A stretch of DNA of 64,000 nt from Simiduia agarivorans SA1 = DSM 21679 (GTDB lineage: Bacteria; Pseudomonadota; Gammaproteobacteria; Pseudomonadales; Cellvibrionaceae). Positions 39,735-48,150 of the stretch are shown one piece after another (the stretch's first letter is position 1; every line of letters starts with the position of its first letter). The notes under the pieces are model-generated. The model was not told the DNA's origin, did no database searches, and was given only the letters and a program-made list of their open reading frames with translations. Location of the stretch: contig NC_018868.3 in the NCBI RefSeq assembly GCF_000305785.2, forward strand, positions 248,001 through 312,000, written 5' to 3'. The position numbers were made by a program, and so were the translations under genes.

Positions 39735-40814
39735 ATGCGGTGCCTGCTGTTATCGGCCTATGATGCACCCAGTCACCGCTATTGGCGCGAAGGCTTAATC
39801 GCCGCCTTTCCCGAATGGCAATGGACCTGCCTCACCGAACCTCCCCGGTTTTTCAATTGGCGCATCCGGGGCAATGCGTTGTCGCTCGCGGAAAAAATCA
39901 ACGGGCTGGGTCAATCGTTTGATTGCATTATCGCCACTTCCATGACCGATCTGGCAGGCATTAAAGCATTCTGCCCACAGCTAGCGTCAGTCCCTACGTT
40001 GCTGTATTTTCACGAAAACCAGTTCTGTTATCCGGCCAATGAAGTGCAGCGCAACCGACTGGAACCGGCCATGATGACGCTGTTCAGTGCCCATGCCGCC
40101 GATAAATTGGTATTTAATTCCCGCTACAATCGCAACACCTTCATGGCCGGTGCCCGCGCACTGCTCGGCAAATTGCCGGATGCCGTGCCCGCCGGCCTGG
40201 TCGAGTCATTGATCAACAAAACGTCCGTGCTGCCCGTGCCGCTGCGGGACGAAGCGTTTAGGCTTGCCGCAAAGCGTAATGACTCAAAGCCTGGAAGGCG
40301 AACGTTTATCTGGAACCACCGCTGGGAACACGATAAAGGCCCCGAGGGATTGCTCGCTGCGGTGAGATTGCTGTTGGCGCAAACGCAAAACTTCACCCTG
40401 CATGTGGTAGGCCAACAATTCCGACAGCGCCCCGCGTGTTTTGATGCGTTGAAAACCCTGCTTGAAACTTCCGGCACGCTCGGTCGCTGGGGTTTTATTG
40501 AATCACGCGCTGAATACAATCAGTTGCTGGTGGAATCCGATGCGGTCATCTCGACGGCACTGCATGATTTTCAGGGGTTGGCCGTACTCGAAGCGGTGGC
40601 GGCGGGGTGTTATCCGCTGGTGCCGGACCGGTTGGTGTATCCGGAGTGGTTTCCCGTTTGCTATGCGGCAGCTACGCCGATACAGGAAGTTGAAGCCTTG
40701 GTGCAGGCGATGTCGGCAATAATCGATCGGGGCCCGGAAGCCGCGCCGCCTGTGAATTTTTTACGTTGGTGCGAGCTTGGGCAAAAGTATGCTGCGTTAG
40801 CCAGACCTATGTGA
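39735..40814 (+). CDS. tRNA-queuosine alpha-mannosyltransferase homologue
   Basis: A 359-residue GT-B glycosyltransferase with the N-terminal DUF3524-type domain (LLLSAYDAPSHRYWREGL, WQWTCLTEPPRFFNWRIRGN, PTLLYFHENQFCYP) found in human GTDC1/QTMAN, which mannosylates queuosine in tRNA-Asp. The C-terminal glycosyltransferase half has WNHRWEHDKGPEGLL and the E-x7-E-like region FQGLAVLEAVAAGCYP. Assignment rests on family resemblance; no queuosine gene is nearby in the window. It borders the accessory island. Confidence 0.78.
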   Translation: MRCLLLSAYDAPSHRYWREGLIAAFPEWQWTCLTEPPRFFNWRIRGNALSLAEKINGLGQSFDCIIATSMTDLAGIKAFCPQLASVPTLLYFHENQFCYPANEVQRNRLEPAMMTLFSAHAADKLVFNSRYNRNTFMAGARALLGKLPDAVPAGLVESLINKTSVLPVPLRDEAFRLAAKRNDSKPGRRTFIWNHRWEHDKGPEGLLAAVRLLLAQTQNFTLHVVGQQFRQRPACFDALKTLLETSGTLGRWGFIESRAEYNQLLVESDAVISTALHDFQGLAVLEAVAAGCYPLVPDRLVYPEWFPVCYAAATPIQEVEALVQAMSAIIDRGPEAAPPVNFLRWCELGQKYAALARPM

Positions 40815-41112
40815 TTTCACTGTTGTGCGCATCTGGATGCCAATCGGCGGGGTAGGGCAGCGTGAGCCGTTTTCCTGAGGCTGATCCTAGTTCTGGCTGA
40901 ACGCTAATTATCTTGCTGCTAAGGGGCTGTATGGTGTTTTGAGGATAATAACCAGGCTGAACTTGATAATTCATAGGTCGAAATATTCAGCTAATTCCCT
41001 CCGAACCCTCTATTTTCTTGAGAAATAAATTGAATGAAAGAGCAATAGAGCAACATGGCGTGGGAAATAGATTTATGATCAATTACAAATGCAGGGGCTT
41101 GGATTTTCTATA
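40815..41112. other. AT-richer gap at the left edge of the island
   Basis: Nearly 300 bases with no gene that I can support. Base composition falls from here to about 47090 compared with the flanking genes. I see no tRNA or attachment-site repeat at this edge. Confidence 0.5.
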
Positions 41113-41595
41113 ATGAAATTTGTATATCCATTATCGGTAGTAACTTATTTTGTTCTAATCTAGGGGTGCTTTAGCTCCAAGTATGAGCTGGATTTTTCCG
41201 ATGACGAATATAGAGGGGTCAGGGATATAGGTACCGGTGAGCTGGTTGTTGAACCCGCTGTGATTGAGTTTTAGAATGAGGAAAATCATTATTTTGGTTA
41301 TAGATTTCCTAAGCATGATGTCGATTGTGATTGGATAAAAAATGGCCGAAGTAAGAAGTTCACTGCTGCGAAGTTAGACTTAATTCCTGTATTTTTTTCC
41401 CTTAGCTTGGAAGCTGGTTTGGTTGCTGAATTCACCGATAGGTCTAAATTTGATGAGCATCTTGAACTGTTAAGTATCGATCTTGGGGGTAAGTTTGTAG
41501 ATATTGAAAATAGTTCGTTTGTTTTACATTATAAAAGAATATATGAAGACTACGATTTTTCGAGGTGTTTGCCCTTGAATAAAGCGGATATGTAA
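41113..41595 (+). pseudogene. Lipoprotein gene interrupted by two in-frame TAG codons
   Basis: One reading frame runs from ATG 41113 to TAA 41593-41595 (161 codons) and is broken only by TAG at 41161 (codon 17) and TAG at 41272 (codon 54). The start MKFVYPLSVVTYFVLI, then TAG, then GCFSSKYELDF forms a lipoprotein signal with the amber codon exactly in the lipobox. The frame stays intact between and after the stops, with plausible protein sequence (FGYRFPKHDVDCDWIKN). A recent pseudogene is the simplest reading; amber read-through is an alternative. No family is recognised. Confidence 0.65.
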
Positions 41596-41622
41596 AAGAA
41601 GGGCGATAAAATGGGTTGGTGG

Positions 41623-41663
41623 CAGTGATTGACATGCCATAAGTTTCATCTGACCCCACTTAT
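41623..41663. repeat. RAYT element right-end relic
   Basis: These 41 bases match 43210-43250 with one difference. In the intact copy this is the 3' end of the RAYT gene (codons for VIDVP and stop) plus the terminal repeat that contains TGACCCCACTTAT. Here the coding part upstream is missing, so it is a left-over end of an older copy. Confidence 0.75.
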
Positions 41664-41687
41664 TCCTAAGACTGTGGAGGGTTAAGC

Positions 41688-42302
41688 ATGAATATGAAAG
41701 AAAAGAGCTATGAAATGTGTCGCGCTCTTGCTGCTGAATACGACGGTTGGGAATTTCAAGGAGGAGGGTTCGTCTGCAAGAGACATAAGCCATTTGTTCT
41801 GGGGTTAGATGTGTTCGCTAAGGTGGCAATGAGTCACGTGAGTTTGCAGGCTATTGAATGGGTTAAGGTGGGGCCTATAGTGAGGTCAATAAAAGTTCTA
41901 TTTCCAAAGTACAAAATTCCATGTCACTTTACTCGGCAACCAAAAAATGAGGACGGTTCAATTTTTGTGGGGGTCTATTCCGATATAAGTCAACTGGAGC
42001 CGGTAATCGAAAAATTTGTTAGGTCAGCAATCCCGAATGCTAGTACGCGATATTGTCTAGATGGAATCGAAGAATTTGCTGAGCAATTTCCGCAAGATAA
42101 TCCATTTAACTTTATTGGGATGCAGGGTGTCCATTACTGTTTGCTGAGGATGTTGGTTGGTGATTTTGACTATATCAAGAAGTGCTACGAAGAGGCTTTG
42201 GCTGGAAACAACGATTATCGATTTGATGAGCTTGGTCAGATAATGCCTTTGCTGGAAGAAATGGAATCAAACTTGAAGAGGACTGGACGCTTGATGAAAT
42301 AA
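41688..42302 (+). CDS. Hypothetical protein bracketed by RAYT-type repeats
   Basis: A 204-residue soluble protein with no signal peptide or recognised family. It starts with GGAGG seven bases before ATG 41688. The sequence is mixed alpha/beta (WEFQGGGFVCKRHKP, then FVGVYSDISQLEPVIEKFV, and a helical C-terminus). Base composition is AT-rich like its island neighbours. A terminal repeat lies just before its Shine-Dalgarno, and its stop codon is embedded in another repeat fragment (AAGTGGGGTCA, 42301-42311), so it looks like cargo of the mobile element. Function unknown. Confidence 0.65.
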   Translation: MNMKEKSYEMCRALAAEYDGWEFQGGGFVCKRHKPFVLGLDVFAKVAMSHVSLQAIEWVKVGPIVRSIKVLFPKYKIPCHFTRQPKNEDGSIFVGVYSDISQLEPVIEKFVRSAIPNASTRYCLDGIEEFAEQFPQDNPFNFIGMQGVHYCLLRMLVGDFDYIKKCYEEALAGNNDYRFDELGQIMPLLEEMESNLKRTGRLMK

Positions 42303-42435
42303 GTGGGGTCACCTATAAGTCGTTCTCCGTCAACAGGGCGAACGCGTTCGAAGCGTTGACGCCCCTAGTAAATTACTTGCTCTGCCTTTGGGTGCACCCG
42401 ATTTCTACGTGCTGTTTTCACTGGCTAAGAGAATT
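42301..42435. repeat. Repeat fragment and palindromic spacer before the RAYT element
   Basis: AAGTGGGGTCA (42301-42311) is a truncated copy of the RAYT terminal repeat. It is followed by an inverted pair GTCAAC (42329-42334) and GTTGAC (42355-42360) around the palindrome CGAACGCGTTCG (42339-42350). I see no coding potential. Confidence 0.5.
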
Positions 42436-43247
42436 AGTGGGGTCAGATGAAACTTAAGGCGCGCAATTCATCCTTGTATAGGGCGCCGGTGCCCCTCTAA
42501 ACTTCAGTTCTCTGTTTCGGTTAAAAGGACTTAACCATGGCAAGACTTCCTCGTATCAGCCCTTTGGGCGTTCCTTAACATATTATCCAGCGCGGCAATA
42601 ATTGGCAGGTTTGCTTTGCCTCAGAACAAGATTTGGCTGCATATATCCACTGGTTGGATGAGTACGCTCGCCAATTCTTTGTGTCGGTTCACGCTTGGGT
42701 TTTGATGACCAACCATGTGCACCTGCTGGTCACGCCCAATAGGGAAGGCGGCGTTTCAAGCATGATGCAGGCTTTGGGGCGGCGATATGTCAGGTACTTT
42801 AATCGCGAATATCGCCGAACCGGTACGTTATGGGAGGGCCGTTTTAAAGCAAGTCTGGTTCAATCCGAGGTCTATCTGTTGGTCTGCCAGCGATACATCG
42901 AATTGAATCCCGTAAGAGCGGGTATGGTCAGCGATCCGGCTGACTATGTCTGGTCTAGTTATCAAGCACACGCCTTGGGCAAATCGATAAACGTGCATAC
43001 GCCGCACAGTGAATATCTGAAGTTGGGTGAAGAGCCTAAAGAGCGCCAGTGCTCGTACAGAGCGCTATTTGATGCGCATGTTGATTGCAGCTTAATAAAG
43101 GATATCCGTGCAGCGGTAAACAAGGGTATGGCGTTGGGTAGTGCACGCTTTAAAGATGAAATTGAGTGTCTGCACGGGCGACGGGTTCGGCCTGCCGCAA
43201 TGGGCAGACCAGTGATTGACGTGCCATAAGTTTCATCTGACCCCACT
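42436..43247 (+). mobile_element. RAYT transposon-like element with 21-bp terminal inverted repeats
   Basis: A perfect 21-base inverted repeat ends the element at 42436-42456 (AGTGGGGTCAGATGAAACTT plus one base) and 43227-43247. The single gene inside is a REP-associated tyrosine transposase, and its stop codon lies in the right repeat. Flanks show no convincing target duplication. Total length is 812 bases. Confidence 0.7.
42537..43229 (+). pseudogene. REP-associated tyrosine transposase (RAYT) with premature stop
   Basis: Y1 (HUH) family transposase. From ATG 42537 the frame encodes MARLPRISPLGVP, then TAA (42576-42578), then HIIQRGNNWQVCF and the rest of the protein to 43229. Relatives read VPQHIIQRGNN here, so CAA became TAA. 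The HUH motif NHVHLLV and the region with the catalytic Tyr (QRYIELNPVRAGMV) are intact. An internal start at 42633 would lack the conserved N-terminus. Likely inactive. Confidence 0.82.
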
Positions 43248-43885
43248 TATGCATACACGCTTACGAGCAATTGATCTAAGAATGCGCGCGCGCCCGAATC
43301 ATTAATCTGCTATGCTCTGAATCTTAGCAGCGTTTTTGGCAAATTCATGCCCCGGCTGATTCCTTGTGTATAGGCGATTTTTCGCTGGTTGAGTGGTGTT
43401 CTCAGTAAGCGATAGACATCCAAGGGGATCTCTCACGGACCACTGTCTGCTGTGTTTTTATTTTTTATAATAATAATTTATGTCAGAGGCGCTTATAGGC
43501 TAATTCATATTCCCAGCAAATCGATGCGAATGGGTCGGTTGCGTGGATAACATGAGTTGGCGCCTCGTGCTCCAGTTCTATCTGGCAGCAGAATTCATCT
43601 ATGAAAGCCTGGTTAAATTTTCCCTTCTGTCTGTACATGATGGCGTCTCGATTTTTTCTGTGCATTTTTTACTCATGATTTCTGGTTTGAAGTTATCTGC
43701 ATTCAAGAAATTCAGGGTTTAGGTTGACCTTCTGAGCGCGCTGAATTATGTCCCGATGCCTGACATTTCGAGTGTTTTATGGCTGGATATCTCATTGCCC
43801 TGTGTCTTGGTAATGTTTGTCGGTGGTCAGATTAAACTAATTTTATCTGTTGGTCAGCTTTGTTGGTCGATGAGGAATGACAGTG
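43248..43885. other. Largely non-coding stretch before the Enzyme I homologue
   Basis: About 640 bases with only one doubtful small ORF on the minus strand (43483-43665). It includes GC alternation GCGCGCGCGC near 43284 and is otherwise AT-rich. I find no clear promoter for the downstream gene. Confidence 0.4.
43483..43665 (-). CDS. Doubtful 60-residue hypothetical protein
   Basis: The product (MHRKNRDAIMYRQKGKFNQ..., ending CWEYELAYKRL) has a balanced, protein-like composition but no recognised family and no clear Shine-Dalgarno. It may be a remnant of a larger gene. Kept because nothing else explains the stretch. Confidence 0.25.
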   Translation of the reverse strand: MHRKNRDAIMYRQKGKFNQAFIDEFCCQIELEHEAPTHVIHATDPFASICWEYELAYKRL

Positions 43886-45532
43886 ATGGTAAGTGCAATT
43901 GATACGAACAAAGCTGCGATTTTACTTAGAGGGAAATCTATCTCAAGAGGGCTTTCAAGCGGCATTCTTTATAGTAATCCTGGCATTAGGTTTCACTCTA
44001 GTAGGCAGGTACCGAGTGGTGGCGTAGAGTATGAGTTGGCAAGATTGGAAGTTGCAAATGGTCAGGTTTTTGATGATCTTTCAGTTCTTTCCGAACGGGT
44101 AGAGAGGGAAATTAACGGGAAATACGCCGAGATATTTGATGCTCAAATTGCGATGATAGGCGATACCTTGTTGCAGAATGAAATACGCAAAGAAATAACT
44201 ACCAGTTTGGTTAGCGCATCCTGGGCGGTTAAAACTGTGTTGCTTAGATGGGAAAGTAGGTTGTTGTTGTCTGGATCGCAGATGGCCAAAGATAAATGTG
44301 ATGATATGAAGGATATATCCTATCGTTATAGGGATGTTTTTTCTGGGATTAGTGTCAATTATCTGGATAATCTTCCAGTAAATTGCGTGTTGGTTTTAGA
44401 TCGATTGCTGCCTTCAGATGCGATAAATCTAACCGCCAAATCTGTCTCTGCAGTGCTATTGCAATATGGTGCGCCAGGGTCTCATGCAGCGTTATTTGTC
44501 CGGGAAATGGAGTTGCCCGCAATATCCGGAATTCCTAATCTGACATCTACTATTGTTGGTCGGGATTGGGCGTTGGTCGATGCAGATCGTGGCGAGGTAA
44601 CGGTTAATCCCAGTTTGACAGAGAAAAAGGCCTTTAAAATAAGGTGTATTGATCGGTTGGCTGAAATGGAGTTGGCGCGAGCGAATGCTCACCAGAAGGC
44701 AGCTACAATTGATGGAATGTCAGTGCATGTTGAATCCAATATCAGTGGCGTTGATGAGGCAAGGAAGGCTGTACATTATGGAGCAGACGGTATTGGGTTG
44801 TATAGGACAGAAAGACACTATTTAGGCAGGAGTACTCCTCCTTCCAGAGGGCAGCTCATTGATGAGATGCGGAATGTGCTCTTTGCAACGAGAAAGCTTA
44901 CAGTTAATATTCGGCTCCTGGATTTTGGTGCAGATAAATCATTGAGCTATTTGTCATTTTTATCTGAAAAAAATCCTGCGCTCGGTCGGCGTGGTGTCAG
45001 GTTTCTTTTTGATAATCCTGAGCTTCTAGAAACCCAGCTGTCAGCGATATTGGAAGTTTCAAAGTCATTTAATGTGAGAATTTTGATTCCAATGGTAACT
45101 GTGCCTGGAGATGTTCAGAGAGTAAAGGAGGTGGTACATAAGATTGCGCGGGAAATGGGTGTAGATGAAGTTCCTAAAATCGGTGCCATGATTGAGGTGC
45201 CGGCGGCGGCTTTGTCAGCTTGTGAAATTTCAAAGCATGTGGATTTTATGTGTTTTGGTACAAATGATCTCGCGCAATATTCGTTCGCGGCTGATAGGGA
45301 TAGTGTGGCGGTTGAAGAGTACTTCGACGATTCGTCTGATGTGATTTTCAGGTTGCTTAGTATAGTGCATGGTGATGTTAGGGGTATGCCTCTCTCTTTG
45401 TGTGGTGATCTTGCGGCAAGGCCGGAATTTGTAGCCAGACTACTGCAGTGTGGTATTAAGTCGTTTAGTGTTTCTCCAGCATTAGTGCCGATCATCAAGC
45501 AAGTTGTAAGGGGAAGTAAATGGATATCGTAG
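43886..45532 (+). CDS. Solitary PTS Enzyme I homologue (PEP-utilising enzyme)
   Basis: A 548-residue protein related to PEP-protein phosphotransferase. Catalytic features are kept: the phospho-histidine H200 (GAPGSHAALFVREMELPAISG region), R307 in GLYRTERHYLGR, R343 in NIRLLDFGADK, metal ligands E437 (MIEVPAAA) and D461 (GTNDLAQYSF), and C506 in LCGDLAARP. The His loop reads GAPGSH instead of the usual GGxTSH. No HPr or EIIA gene is close by. I choose ATG 43886 because GAGGA lies nine bases upstream; ATG 43877 is too close to it. AT-rich codon use points to acquisition. Confidence 0.82.
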   Translation: MVSAIDTNKAAILLRGKSISRGLSSGILYSNPGIRFHSSRQVPSGGVEYELARLEVANGQVFDDLSVLSERVEREINGKYAEIFDAQIAMIGDTLLQNEIRKEITTSLVSASWAVKTVLLRWESRLLLSGSQMAKDKCDDMKDISYRYRDVFSGISVNYLDNLPVNCVLVLDRLLPSDAINLTAKSVSAVLLQYGAPGSHAALFVREMELPAISGIPNLTSTIVGRDWALVDADRGEVTVNPSLTEKKAFKIRCIDRLAEMELARANAHQKAATIDGMSVHVESNISGVDEARKAVHYGADGIGLYRTERHYLGRSTPPSRGQLIDEMRNVLFATRKLTVNIRLLDFGADKSLSYLSFLSEKNPALGRRGVRFLFDNPELLETQLSAILEVSKSFNVRILIPMVTVPGDVQRVKEVVHKIAREMGVDEVPKIGAMIEVPAAALSACEISKHVDFMCFGTNDLAQYSFAADRDSVAVEEYFDDSSDVIFRLLSIVHGDVRGMPLSLCGDLAARPEFVARLLQCGIKSFSVSPALVPIIKQVVRGSKWIS

Positions 45533-45641
45533 GTTTCTATATTGGCTGTCATTCGAATAGTGATTCTCTGATTAAAGCCGATGTTCGAACTCTGTTTGTT
45601 GTTAAAATCCATGTTTTGAACGCTCGGTGTTGGTCTTCTTC

Positions 45642-46529
45642 ATGAAGATCTGGTGGATTATTATTTTTGGTATTTTATGGGCTTTGATTTTTACCTCTTT
45701 TTCATGTGGGAACGTTCTGGCTGCTAAAAAAGATCAAATTCCTGAAAATTCTTATGTAAAGAATGCTGGCGATGGTTGGCGCTGCGTGTGGGGTTATATA
45801 AAGCGGAGGAATCATTGTGAGGCAATCCGCTTGCCGGCAAATTCATTTTTAGACTCCGATGGATTTGAATGGCAGTGCGAGCGCGGTTTTCTGAGAGACA
45901 AGGAAGATTGTATAGAGATTGTTGTTCCTAAGAATGCTTACTTGATTGAAGAGGAATATGGCAGAGGCTGGGCTTGTGAGCGAGGCTTTCTTGTATATAA
46001 GACGGCGTCTTCAATGTATGAGTGCATAAAAATTGCGGTTCCGGAAAATGCCGTTTTGATTTCGTCAGCTATGGGTGACTATTGGCAGTGTCATAGTGGA
46101 TATGTCGAGGGGGATAACGGTTGTGAGGAAGAGGACGTGCCGTTGTCTGGTGCCGCTTCCAGAAATAAGTTCGATGATAATTTGTATTGTGCCTGGGGGT
46201 TCATGGATAGTGGCTCTGATTGTGTGGCGATTGATCTGCCCAGTAATGCATATATGGATAAAGATGGCCGGCGTTGGCGTTGCAGTCGTGGCTACAGAAA
46301 GTTAGATCGCCAGTGTGTCGAAGTTACAGTGCCAGAAAATGCCTACTTGAAGGACAGTGGGGACGATTGGCGCTGTCTTAGAGGGTATAGAAGGGATCAC
46401 GATTCTTGCCTGCTAATTCAAATACCGGAAAACGCCCACCTCAATACCGCTGGTACTCGATGGTTATGCGATAAGCCCTATGTTAGCAGTGGAAAAACCT
46501 GCGATTTAATTGATAAAGGGACGAAGTGA
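45642..46529 (+). CDS. Secreted protein of eight Cys-rich repeats
   Basis: A 295-residue exported protein with an N-terminal hydrophobic signal (about 5-27, FGILWALIFTSFSCGNVLAA). The mature part is eight tandem units of about 30-38 residues following the pattern V/L/I-P-x-N-A-x-L, G-x-x-W-x-C, x-G-Y/F, C-x-x-I. Each unit has two cysteines, so each may be a small disulphide-linked beta module. Unit 5 is the most diverged (VPLSGAASRNKF). No enzymatic domain. It follows the Enzyme I homologue by 109 bases and shares its AT-rich composition. Confidence 0.78.
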   Translation: MKIWWIIIFGILWALIFTSFSCGNVLAAKKDQIPENSYVKNAGDGWRCVWGYIKRRNHCEAIRLPANSFLDSDGFEWQCERGFLRDKEDCIEIVVPKNAYLIEEEYGRGWACERGFLVYKTASSMYECIKIAVPENAVLISSAMGDYWQCHSGYVEGDNGCEEEDVPLSGAASRNKFDDNLYCAWGFMDSGSDCVAIDLPSNAYMDKDGRRWRCSRGYRKLDRQCVEVTVPENAYLKDSGDDWRCLRGYRRDHDSCLLIQIPENAHLNTAGTRWLCDKPYVSSGKTCDLIDKGTK

Positions 46530-46576
46530 TTTAACCTTAAATCCCATACTCCTTCCCCATCACTCAGTCCTAATTC

Positions 46577-46940
46577 TCATCGTTTCCGGGCCAAGGCCTG
46601 GCCCGGTTTGCATTGGTCAAGTTTGCGTTGAATGGCGGCTTTTAATTCAGCATTAAAACGTACATTGCCCATAGGGTAATTGTGTTGAATACAATTGCGG
46701 ATTGCATGTAGCTGATCATCGGGAATCGTGCTGCTGAATAGCTCCCGGTAGGCATGTCGCTTTTCATCATCAGTCTGGCCCAGATTGAGATAACTGGGGT
46801 GCGGCTGAATGCACTTTATCTTTTTAATGCCCGCGTTTTAGGGATAGCTGGACCAGCGGTAGTCACCCGGGTGGTCTACCATGCCCGCCCTTACCGGATT
46901 CAGGGTTGTCTGGTAGGTAATAGCGGGGCTTTCTAGGCAT
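46577..46940 (-). pseudogene. RAYT transposase remnant with internal deletion
   Basis: On the minus strand an ATG at 46940 opens with MPRKPRYYLPD, the usual RAYT N-terminus, but the sequence then jumps out of frame to TTLNPVRAGMVDHPGDYRWSSYP, the C-terminal part, so roughly 100 codons are deleted. A TAA follows SSYP, after which the same frame continues (CIQPHPSYLNLGQTDDEKRHAYRELF) to TGA at 46577. The C-terminal codons contain the hairpin CCGGGCCA-AGGCC-TGGCCCGG (46586-46606), which may be REP-like. Confidence 0.72.
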
Positions 46941-47093
46941 TTTCCTTCCTTGGTCGCTGGCTAGTCTGGTGATGTTAGCATGAAATCTCGCCATGTAATT
47001 CACTCAGACCCCTTTAGGAGAGCGGGGAATGGGGTATCATACTGGCCCCTGAGTGCAGGGCGTTGATCAAAATATAAGCAAGGCAGAGGCAGT

Positions 47094-48101
47094 ATGAAAA
47101 AGCAGCGGGTTCTCACCGGTATTACCACCACGGGCACGCCCCATCTGGGCAATTATGTGGGCGCGATCCGGCCGGCGATTGAGGCGAGCCATGATACCAA
47201 CAACCTGGCGTTTTACTTTCTGGCCGATTTCCATGCGCTGATCAAGTGCCACGAGCCCGATCTGGTGCATCAGTCAACCCGCGAAATTGCCGCTACCTGG
47301 TTGGCGCTGGGTCTGAATACGGACAACGTGGTGTTCTATCGTCAGTCTGACGTGCCCGAGATTCCGGAACTCTGCTGGCTGCTCACCTGTATGGCCGCGA
47401 AAGGTTTGATGAACCGCGCGCACGCCTACAAAGCGGCAGTTGCGGCCAATGAAGAAGCCGGTGAAGACCCGGATTTCGGCGTCACCATGGGGTTGTTCAG
47501 TTACCCGGTGCTGATGGCGGCGGATATTCTGATGTTCAATGCCAATAAGGTGCCGGTGGGTAAAGACCAGATCCAGCACGTGGAAATGGCGCGCGATATC
47601 GCCGCCCGCTTCAATCACCACTATGGTGAGCATTTCGCATTGCCAGAAGCGCAGGTGGATGATCACGTAGCGGTGCTGCAGGGCCTGGATGGCCGCAAGA
47701 TGAGCAAGAGCTACAACAATACCATCCCCCTGTTTCTGGATGAAAAGCCGCTGAAAAAGCACATCAACAAGGTGAAAACCAATTTGCTGGAGCCGGGCGA
47801 GCCAAAAGACGCGGATGACTCCACCGTATTCCAGCTGTGGCAGGCGTTTGCCACGCCCGAGCAAACCGCTTATATGCGCGAGCAATTCGCCGCCGGTATT
47901 GCGTGGGGTGAGGCTAAGAAGCAGTTGTTCGAGCTGATCAATGGCCAGTTGAGCGAGGCGCGCGAGCGTTACCGCGAATTGATGGCTAACCCTTCCCATG
48001 TGGAAGCGGTATTGCAGGCAGGTGCAGAAAAAGCGCGCAGTTACAGTACGCCGTTTTTGCGGGATTTGCGCAGTGCGGTGGGTATCAGGCCCATCAAGTA
48101 A
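47094..48101 (+). CDS. trpS: Tryptophanyl-tRNA synthetase
   Basis: Class I aminoacyl-tRNA synthetase of 335 residues. The HIGH-type motif is TPHLGNY (15-21) and the KMSKS motif is [10 protein letters not shown] near residue 200. The [19 protein letters not shown] segment is typical. Full length. It marks the right edge of the accessory island and returns to core base composition. Confidence 0.97.
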   Translation: MKKQRVLTGITTTGTPHLGNYVGAIRPAIEASHDTNNLAFYFLADFHALIKCHEPDLVHQSTREIAATWLALGLNTDNVVFYRQSDVPEIPELCWLLTCMAAKGLMNRAHAYKAAVAANEEAGEDPDFGVTMGLFSYPVLMAADILMFNANKVPVGKDQIQHVEMARDIAARFNHHYGEHFALPEAQVDDHVAVLQGLDGRKMSKSYNNTIPLFLDEKPLKKHINKVKTNLLEPGEPKDADDSTVFQLWQAFATPEQTAYMREQFAAGIAWGEAKKQLFELINGQLSEARERYRELMANPSHVEAVLQAGAEKARSYSTPFLRDLRSAVGIRPIK

Positions 48102-48102
48102 T

Positions 48103-48133
48103 AAAAAACGCGGGCAATGCCCGCGTTTTTTTT
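48103..48133. terminator. Bidirectional intrinsic terminator (trpS / bioA)
   Basis: ACGCGGGC - AAT - GCCCGCGT (48108-48126) is a perfect stem flanked by A-run and T8. It can end trpS on the plus strand and bioA on the minus strand. Confidence 0.93.
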
Positions 48134-48150
48134 GGTATTGATGAAAGGTA

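Noticed and set aside
42329..42360. Possible integron attC site (GTCAAC ... GTTGAC with inner palindrome)
   Set aside because: The core-site pattern and spacing of attC are not met, and no integrase is nearby.
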